This document shows positions 1-6,947 of a DNA stretch of 6,947 nt, piece by piece. The notes below the pieces were generated by a model. That model saw only the letters and a list, made by a program, of their open reading frames with translations. It was not told where the DNA came from and searched no databases. Numbering within the stretch: position 1 is the stretch's first letter; every line of letters starts with the position of its first letter. This DNA comes from CAZYMF01 sp964648215 (lineage in GTDB: Bacteria > Desulfobacterota > Binatia > HRBIN30 > JACQVA1): the NCBI GenBank assembly GCA_964648215.1, contig CAZYMF010000236.1, positions 1 through 6,947 of the forward strand, read 5' to 3'. The translations under genes and the position numbers were made by a program.

Positions 1-2101
1 CCTTCATCGCCTCGGCCGACTGCAGCACCTCGGCGACGATCATCTCGTTGGCGCCGAACAGGCGGCCGACCTCGTCCATGCCCGCCATCAGCGGGCCGTT
101 GACGATATCGAGCGGCCGGTGCGTCGCGAGCTTCTCGTCGAGGTCGGCGTAGAGCCCGTCCTTCGAGCCCTCGAGGATGTAGCGGGCGAGACGCTCGTCG
201 AGCGGCAGGTCCTTGCGCTGCTCGACGGTCTGCTTCGGCAGCTTGGCGCGGAAGTGGGCGCTGAAGGCGGCGATCGGATCGTCGCCGCGCCACCAGATCA
301 GGTCCTCCGCCAGCCGCCGCTCCTCCTCCGGGATCGACGGGTAGCGTTCGAGCTTCTCGGAGTTGACGATCGCCAGGTCGAGGCCGGCCTGCACGCAGTG
401 GTAGAGGAAGACCGAGTTGAGCACCTCGCGCCCGGCCGCCGGCAGGCCGAACGAGACGTTGGAGACGCCGAGGACGGTCCTGGTGTCGGGGAGCGCCTGC
501 TTGATCCGGCGGATGCCCTCGATGGTCTCGACGCCGGCACCGATGTAGTTCTTGTCGCCGGTGCCGACCGGGAAGACGAGGGCGTCGAAGAGGATGTCCT
601 CCGGCGGCACGCCGTACTTGCGCGTCAGCAGGTCGTACGAGCGCTCGGCGATGGCCAGCTTGCGCTCGCGCGTGATCGCCTGCGCCTGCTGCTTGTCCTC
701 GTCGATGCAGCCGACGACCAGAGCGGCGCCGTACCGGCGTGCCAGCGGCACGACGCGCTCGAAGCGCTCCTCGCCGTCCTCGAGGTTGATCGAGTTGATG
801 ATCGACTTGCCCTGCGTGCGCTTGAGGGCCTCCTCGAGGACCCGCGCGTCGGTGGTGTCGATCATCAGCGGGACCTTGACCTTCTTCGCCAGCATCTCGA
901 CGAAGGCGGTGACGTCGGCGGTCTCGTCGCGGTCGGGGTCCTGCAGGCAGATGTCGAGGACGTGGGCTCCCTTGCGCACCTGCGCCCGGCCGATCTCGGA
1001 GGCCTCCTCGATCTTGCCGTCCGCGATCAACTGCTTGAACTTACGGCTGCCGAGGACGTTGGTGCGCTCGCCGACGATCACCGGGCGCGTGTCCTGATCG
1101 ATCACCAGCGTCTCGATGCCGGAGACCACCGCCCGGCGCGGCGGCGCCGGGCGCCGCGGCCGGTAGTCGGCGGCGACCGCGGCGATGCGGCGGATGTGCT
1201 CGGCGGTGGTGCCGCAGCAGCCGCCGATGATGTTGATCCAGCCCTCGGCGCAGAAGCGCTCGATCTTCTGCGCCAGCATCGGCGGCAGCTCGTTGTAGTG
1301 GCCTTCCTCGTCCGGCAGGCCGGCGTTGGGGAAGCAGACGATCGGAAAGCGCGAGATCTCGGCGAGCGTGCGCAGGTGGTCGGTCATGAAGTCGGGGCCG
1401 GTGGCGCAGTTCATGCCGATGGCGAACAGGTCGCGATGGGCCACCGAGACGTAGAGCGACTCGATCGGCTGGCCGGCCAGCATCGTCCCCATGGTCTCGA
1501 TCGACACCGACAGCACCACCGGGAGCGAGCGCCCGGCCCGGGCAAAGGCATCGTCGATGCCGAGCAGCGACGCCTTCACGTTGAGGGTGTCCTGCTGCGT
1601 CTCCAGGAAGAGAACGTCGCTGCCGCCCGCGAGCAGTCCGCCGGCCTGCTCGGCGAAGGCCGCGCGCACCTCGTCGAAGGTGACGCCGCCGGTGACCGAG
1701 ATGGTCTTGGTGCCGGGACCCATCGAGCCGGCGACGAAGCGCGGCCGCTCCTTGGTCGAAGCGGCGTCGGCGACCTCGCGCGCGATGCGCGCCGCGGTAT
1801 GGCTGATCTCGTAGGCCTTGTCCTGCAGGCCGTACTCGGCCAGGACGATGCGGGTGCTTCCAAAGGTGTCGGTCTCGATCAGGTCGGCGCCGGCGTCGAT
1901 GTAGGCCTGGTGTATCCGGCCGATGACGTCGGGGCGGGTGAGGACGAGGTTCTCGTTGCACCCCTCCAGCGCGGCGCCGCCGAAGTCGTCGGGCCCGAGG
2001 TCCATCGCCTGGATGGCGGTGCCCATCGCCCCGTCGAGGACGAGAATGCGCTCGGCCAGCGCGTTGCGCAGCAACGCCGTTCGATCTACCGGAGATGTCA
2101 T
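1..2101 (-). CDS. metH: Cobalamin-dependent methionine synthase (MetH), N-terminal 700 codons, cut by window edge
   Basis: MetH transfers a methyl group from 5-methyltetrahydrofolate to homocysteine through cobalamin, making methionine and tetrahydrofolate in the cytoplasm. The visible 700 residues cover three modules. The homocysteine domain (about 15-315) has DGAMGT at 23-28 and the zinc ligands Cys232 (GMNCATGP) and Cys295-Cys296 (GGCCGT), matching E. coli Cys247/310/311. The pterin domain (about 338-600) has GERTNVLGSRKF at 344-355 and SNVSFGLP at 547-554. The helical cobalamin cap begins near 625, with LFGANEMIVAEVLQ at 681-694. The DxHxxG cobalamin-ligand motif, the rest of the B12 domain and any reactivation domain lie beyond base 1. 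The ATG at 2101-2099 is preceded by AGGTAGG (plus-strand 2105-2111), 3 bases away, and the protein starts about 20 residues before the conserved DGAMGT, as the family does. The pterin loop reads DICLQDPDRDE (383-393) where E. coli has a DINMDEG-type loop, so this is a divergent but apparently intact MetH. No frameshift was seen. Confidence 0.97.
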   Translation of the reverse strand, partial: MTSPVDRTALLRNALAERILVLDGAMGTAIQAMDLGPDDFGGAALEGCNENLVLTRPDVIGRIHQAYIDAGADLIETDTFGSTRIVLAEYGLQDKAYEISHTAARIAREVADAASTKERPRFVAGSMGPGTKTISVTGGVTFDEVRAAFAEQAGGLLAGGSDVLFLETQQDTLNVKASLLGIDDAFARAGRSLPVVLSVSIETMGTMLAGQPIESLYVSVAHRDLFAIGMNCATGPDFMTDHLRTLAEISRFPIVCFPNAGLPDEEGHYNELPPMLAQKIERFCAEGWINIIGGCCGTTAEHIRRIAAVAADYRPRRPAPPRRAVVSGIETLVIDQDTRPVIVGERTNVLGSRKFKQLIADGKIEEASEIGRAQVRKGAHVLDICLQDPDRDETADVTAFVEMLAKKVKVPLMIDTTDARVLEEALKRTQGKSIINSINLEDGEERFERVVPLARRYGAALVVGCIDEDKQQAQAITRERKLAIAERSYDLLTRKYGVPPEDILFDALVFPVGTGDKNYIGAGVETIEGIRRIKQALPDTRTVLGVSNVSFGLPAAGREVLNSVFLYHCVQAGLDLAIVNSEKLERYPSIPEEERRLAEDLIWWRGDDPIAAFSAHFRAKLPKQTVEQRKDLPLDERLARYILEGSKDGLYADLDEKLATHRPLDIVNGPLMAGMDEVGRLFGANEMIVAEVLQSAEAMK

Positions 2102-2104
2102 AGA

Positions 2105-2111
2105 CCTACCT
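2105..2111 (-). promoter_or_regulatory. Ribosome binding site of metH
   Basis: On the minus strand AGGTAGG ends three bases before the metH ATG. The spacing to the last GG is short but workable. It supports the chosen start, since no other in-frame ATG lies near the conserved N-terminus. Confidence 0.5.
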
Positions 2112-2116
2112 GTTTA

Positions 2117-2167
2117 GCCGGTTGTCACGCCGAATTCCAAGCCCCGCCGGTTGTTGCGACGCCGGCG
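2117..2167. promoter_or_regulatory. Possible operator or leader structure upstream of metH: direct repeat plus hairpin
   Basis: GCCGGTTGT occurs at 2117-2125 and again at 2146-2154 in the same orientation, 29 bp apart start to start. CGCCGG at 2145-2150 can pair with CCGGCG at 2162-2167 around an 11-base loop. Both lie 16-66 bp upstream of the metH start, where a regulator site or leader structure would be expected. No SAM, SAH or cobalamin riboswitch core was recognised by eye. A regulatory role is inference from position and repetition only. Confidence 0.25.
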
Positions 2168-2216
2168 TATTTCAACGGATGTCTTCGGTGTTCCGAGATA
2201 GGCCCGGTAGACAACC

Positions 2217-2245
2217 TCGACGCGGTGCCTGTCCTTCCCTATAAT
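2217..2245 (+). promoter_or_regulatory. Sigma70-like promoter directed toward the topoisomerase gene
   Basis: A perfect -10 box TATAAT (2240-2245) lies 17 bp downstream of TCGACG (2217-2222), which matches 4 of 6 bases of the TTGACA consensus. Transcription would start near 2252. In a GC-rich genome a perfect TATAAT at ideal spacing is noticeable. It would drive the mini-ORF at 2271 and possibly the topoisomerase gene at 2566 through a leader of about 310 bases. It lies about 140 bp upstream of metH on the opposite strand, so the region could hold divergent promoters. Confidence 0.45.
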
Positions 2246-2270
2246 CCGGGCCGTTTTGGGCGGAGGGGAC

Positions 2271-2315
2271 ATGGCGGCGCATTTGGAATTTCGACTCTCG
2301 ACTCTCCCTGATTGA
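2271..2315 (+). CDS. Possible 14-aa leader peptide or remnant ORF
   Basis: An ATG at 2271 follows GGAGGGG (2262-2268) and a promoter whose predicted start is near 2252. It opens a 14-codon frame encoding MAAHLEFRLSTLPD, with TGA at 2313-2315. Promoter, Shine-Dalgarno and ATG are well spaced, which suggests translation. The second half is a 7-bp repeat tract, so the frame may instead be the surviving start of a gene cut off by repeat sequence. The peptide has no run of a single amino acid that would mark classical attenuation. Function is unknown and the call is tentative. Confidence 0.25.
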   Translation: MAAHLEFRLSTLPD

Positions 2316-2316
2316 C
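2289..2316. repeat. Short degenerate heptanucleotide tract
   Basis: TTTCGAC (2289), TCTCGAC (2296), TCTCCCT (2303) and GATTGAC (2310) follow one another in exact 7-bp phase. The first two differ at one base and the others are diverged. The tract holds the stop codon of the mini-ORF. It resembles the larger heptad arrays at 5504-5617 and 6734-6888. Confidence 0.4.
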
Positions 2317-2350
2317 GAGCGCCACACTTGCGGTGACAAATTGCAGTAGG

Positions 2351-2513
2351 GTTCCTTCTCCCGGATGGGAGAAGGTCAGGATGAGGGGGATGAAATTGAG
2401 CGGCGAAGCCGAGCCTCGCTTGTTTCGCCGTTCACGAAAGAGATTGGATATGGTGGCCTTCGGCAGTGTTTCGATCCCCCTCACCTCGATCCTCTCCCAT
2501 CCGGGAGAGGAAG
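2351..2513. repeat. Pair of inverted REP-like hairpin elements
   Basis: Two related elements of about 45 bp face each other at 2351-2395 and 2469-2513. Read on the same strand, both contain CTCCCGGATGGGAGA and both end in GAGGGGGAT. Each carries its own hairpin. The left stem is CCTTCTCCC (2354-2362) with GGGAGAAGG (2367-2375) around GGAT. The right stem is CCTCTCCC (2491-2498) with GGGAGAGG (2503-2510) around ATCC. A smaller dyad, CGGCGAA (2401-2407) with TTCGCCG (2424-2430), sits between them. The CCCCTCACC...CTCTCCC...GGGAGAGG pattern is a familiar type of dispersed intergenic repeat, and spurious translations of it give peptides such as HLDPLPSGRG. The paired arrangement resembles REP/BIME units or a small nonautonomous element. 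No T-run follows either hairpin, so simple intrinsic termination is not supported. Confidence 0.7.
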
Positions 2514-2552
2514 CCGATCAAGATGCATCGCCCTATTTTGGCAAAGAAGCAC

Positions 2553-2558
2553 GAGAGG
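2553..2558 (+). promoter_or_regulatory. Ribosome binding site fixing the GTG start of the topoisomerase gene
   Basis: GAGAGG lies seven bases before GTG 2566-2568. The frame stays open upstream to an ATG at 2365, but that extension runs through the REP-like elements and has no family homology, so the GTG is the better start. Confidence 0.6.
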
Positions 2559-2565
2559 TTCGCCC

Positions 2566-4887
<2,322 letters not shown>

Positions 4888-5027
4888 CGGGCCGGTGGAC
4901 CCGGTTGAATTACCTTCCGCGCCTGTGGCAAACCTCAGACGCTCGACGGCAGTTTCACGCCAGAGGCGATCCGGGCCGACACCAGCGAGATTCGGAACAT
5001 TCAACGTCCAACGTCGGGAGGAAGACA
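4888..5027 (+). other. 140-bp spacer between parC and the MaoC gene
   Basis: No clear terminator or promoter was recognised; a short CGGG/CCCG dyad just after the parC stop has no T-run. The last 20 bases before the Shine-Dalgarno carry two 7-bp units, TCAACGT (5001-5007) and CCAACGT (5008-5014). Cotranscription with parC is possible but not shown. Confidence 0.5.
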
Positions 5028-5510
5028 ATGGAGCAGGTTCGCTTTGACGACATCGAGGGTCTCAAGAAGCACATCAGCGACGAGTTCGGTCCGTGGGGAC
5101 CGGAGGTGGAGATCACCCAGGACATGATCAACAAGTTCGCCGACATCACCGGCGACCACCAGTGGATCCACGTCGACGTCGAGCGCTGCAAGCGCGAAAG
5201 CCCGTTCAAGGGCCCCATCGCCCACGGCTTCTTGACGCTGAGCCTGCTGCCGACGCTGCGCTCGGGCTCGAACTTCGCCATCACCGGCTACGGCAACGCC
5301 ACCAACTACGGCTCGGACAAGCTGCGTTTCGTCAGCCCCGTACCCGCCGGCAGCAAGGTGCACGCGCACTCGCGCCTGCTCGGCGCCGAGGCCAAGCCGA
5401 AGGGCACCCAGGTCACGCAGGAGATCGCCGTCCACGTCGTCGGCAGCGACCGCCCGGCACTGACCTACACGATGCTGGTGCTGTACCATCCGAAGGCAGT
5501 TCGTAGTTGA
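5028..5510 (+). CDS. MaoC/NodN-like (R)-specific enoyl-CoA hydratase family protein
   Basis: The 160-aa protein is a single hotdog-fold domain of the MaoC dehydratase family, whose members hydrate trans-2-enoyl-CoA to (R)-3-hydroxyacyl-CoA or act on related thioesters. The hydratase-2 signature is clear: ADITGDHQWIH at 38-48 gives the catalytic Asp43 and His48, followed by GPIAHGFLTLSLLP at 62-75. Length and motif wording fit the NodN-like standalone subgroup. No signal peptide or membrane segment is present, so it should be cytoplasmic. The ATG at 5028 follows GGGAGG (5016-5021) by six bases; an upstream in-frame ATG at 4905 lacks a Shine-Dalgarno and adds non-homologous sequence. The stop TGA (5508-5510) lies within the first unit of the 7-bp repeat array. 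No PHA or fatty-acid oxidation genes are nearby, so the substrate is unknown; nodulation should not be inferred from the NodN name. Confidence 0.9.
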   Translation: MEQVRFDDIEGLKKHISDEFGPWGPEVEITQDMINKFADITGDHQWIHVDVERCKRESPFKGPIAHGFLTLSLLPTLRSGSNFAITGYGNATNYGSDKLRFVSPVPAGSKVHAHSRLLGAEAKPKGTQVTQEIAVHVVGSDRPALTYTMLVLYHPKAVRS

Positions 5511-5605
5511 CGGTCGATGGTCGATGGTCGATAGTTGATAGTTGATAGTTGTAAATGGACGGTCGTCGATCGCCCTATCGACTATTGACTATCAACTATC
5601 GACTA

Positions 5606-5617
<12 letters not shown>
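5504..5617. repeat. Heptanucleotide repeat array with dyad symmetry, filling a convergent gap
   Basis: The left half is built of 7-bp units in one phase: TAGTTGA at 5504, 5532 and 5539, CGGTCGA at 5511, TGGTCGA at 5518 and 5525, and TAGTTGT at 5546. After a diverged middle (about 5553-5575) the right half carries reverse-complement-type units: TATCGAC at 5576 and 5597, TATTGAC at 5583, TATCAAC at 5590 and TATTATT at 5604. A perfect 16-bp inverted repeat joins 5527-5542 to 5588-5603. The array overlaps the last codons of both flanking genes: the MaoC stop lies in the first unit and the ald stop (5608-5606) in the last. Confidence 0.85.
5526..5604. terminator. Possible bidirectional terminator or transcript-end hairpin
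   Basis: With G-U pairs, the plus-strand RNA of 5526-5551 can pair with 5579-5604 as a stem of about 26 bp around a 27-base loop; the core is the perfect 16-bp repeat. It lies exactly between two converging stop codons, where a shared terminator is expected. There is no clear U-tract on either strand, so an mRNA-stabilising or Rho-related end is as likely as intrinsic termination. Confidence 0.4.
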
Positions 5618-6724
<1,107 letters not shown>

Positions 6725-6947
6725 GGGGGGAGGGTAAATCGTAAAAGGGCAAACGTAAAGCACCCCCGGGAAGAGAACCGAGTAACAGGAAATCAGAAAC
6801 CGGAAACGGGAAACCGGCAAATCCGGGCCAGAAGCGACTTCGTCGGTTTCGACTTTCCTGTTTGCTGTTTCTCATTTTCCCTTCGTCTCTTCCCACCTTT
6901 ACATCTCCGCTGTGCCGTTGTAGGCGGGTACGCATCATGGCGCAGAT
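6725..6947. other. Noncoding region upstream of ald, to the window edge
   Basis: It holds a C/G run next to the ald start (6725-6734), the heptad array, and about 60 bp of unassigned sequence to the edge. No confident promoter was found; TACGAT on the minus strand, 13 bp before the ald ATG, is a weak -10 candidate without a matching -35. An ATG at 6937 on the plus strand could start a gene beyond the window, but only three codons are visible. Confidence 0.5.
6734..6888. repeat. Degenerate heptanucleotide array with A-rich then T-rich halves, upstream of ald
   Basis: Plus-strand units keep a 7-bp spacing: GTAAATC (6734), GTAAAAG (6741), GGCAAAC (6748), GTAAAGC (6755), then AAATCAG (6790), AAACCGG (6797), AAACGGG (6804) and AAACCGG (6811). 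After about 25 unrelated bases the complementary type appears: TTTCGAC (6847), TTTCCTG (6854), TTTGCTG (6861), TTTCTCA (6868) and TTTTCCC (6875). AACAGGAAA (6784-6792) pairs with TTTCCTGTT (6854-6862). The layout repeats that of the 5504-5617 array with a different unit. It lies directly upstream of ald, so it would form or overlap the ald promoter region. Confidence 0.65.

Larger units (their letters stand above)
2102..2565. other. 464-bp divergent intergenic region between metH and the topoisomerase gene
   Basis: From left to right it holds the metH upstream repeat and hairpin (to about 2167), the plus-strand promoter and mini-ORF (2217-2315), and the inverted REP-like pair (2351-2513). About 50 bp then lead to the GTG start at 2566. 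Several frames stay open across it, but their peptides are low-complexity translations of the repeats, and I see no protein gene beyond the mini-ORF. Confidence 0.7.

Noticed and set aside
119..2311. 730-aa plus-strand open frame
   Set aside because: It is antisense to metH, which shows full-length conserved domains and metal-binding motifs. The frame stays open because of G/C-biased third positions, and its product has skewed Arg/Asp/Val/Leu composition with no recognisable motif.
2102..2330. SAM, SAH or cobalamin riboswitch before metH
   Set aside because: No conserved core or expected stem order could be recognised by eye, and a covariance search could not be run.
2239..2484. 81-aa minus-strand ORF in the metH-parC spacer
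   Set aside because: Most of it is translated from a REP-like repeat (a LILTFSHPGEG-type peptide), a common source of spurious ORFs, and there is no Shine-Dalgarno.
2365..2565. N-terminal extension of parC from ATG 2365
   Set aside because: It encodes repeat-derived sequence with no family similarity. GTG 2566 has GAGAGG at good spacing and lies just before the conserved region.
6937..6947. Start of a plus-strand gene at the right edge
   Set aside because: Only three codons and no good Shine-Dalgarno are visible, which is too little to call.

Overview
This is a GC-rich (by eye about two thirds G+C) bacterial chromosomal window with four ordinary protein-coding genes. They are strongly biased to G/C at third codon positions, and this leaves long open antisense frames that are not genes. 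No tRNA, rRNA, CRISPR array, transposase, phage gene or toxin-antitoxin pair was seen. The genes are housekeeping ones, so the organism can only be placed loosely. A high-GC, probably Gram-negative lineage that makes or imports cobalamin is suggested by B12-dependent MetH and a ParC-type topoisomerase subunit; several phyla would fit.

Layout. Positions 1-2101, minus strand: the first 700 codons of metH (cobalamin-dependent methionine synthase), running off the left edge inside the B12 cap domain. Positions 2102-2565: a 464-bp divergent intergenic region. It holds a good sigma70-like promoter on the plus strand, a 14-codon mini-ORF with a strong Shine-Dalgarno, a short heptanucleotide repeat tract, and two REP-like hairpin elements in inverted orientation. 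Positions 2566-4887, plus: a complete ParC/GyrA-type topoisomerase subunit of 773 aa, with leucine at the classical quinolone-resistance serine. Positions 5028-5510, plus: a 160-aa MaoC/NodN-like hydratase. Positions 5511-5605: a convergent gap made wholly of 7-bp repeats that fold into a long hairpin. Positions 5606-6724, minus: alanine dehydrogenase (ald), 372 aa. Positions 6725-6947: a noncoding tail with another degenerate 7-bp repeat array.

The genes do not form one pathway. metH and the topoisomerase gene are divergent, the topoisomerase and MaoC genes are co-directional but 140 bp apart, and MaoC and ald converge. The most notable signal is in the spacers: every intergenic region contains sequence with a strict 7-bp period, with a different unit in each place. 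At two sites the units switch to complementary units, giving a large dyad. I found no convincing new multi-gene system; the repeat architecture and the topoisomerase quinolone-pocket residue are the things worth a second look.
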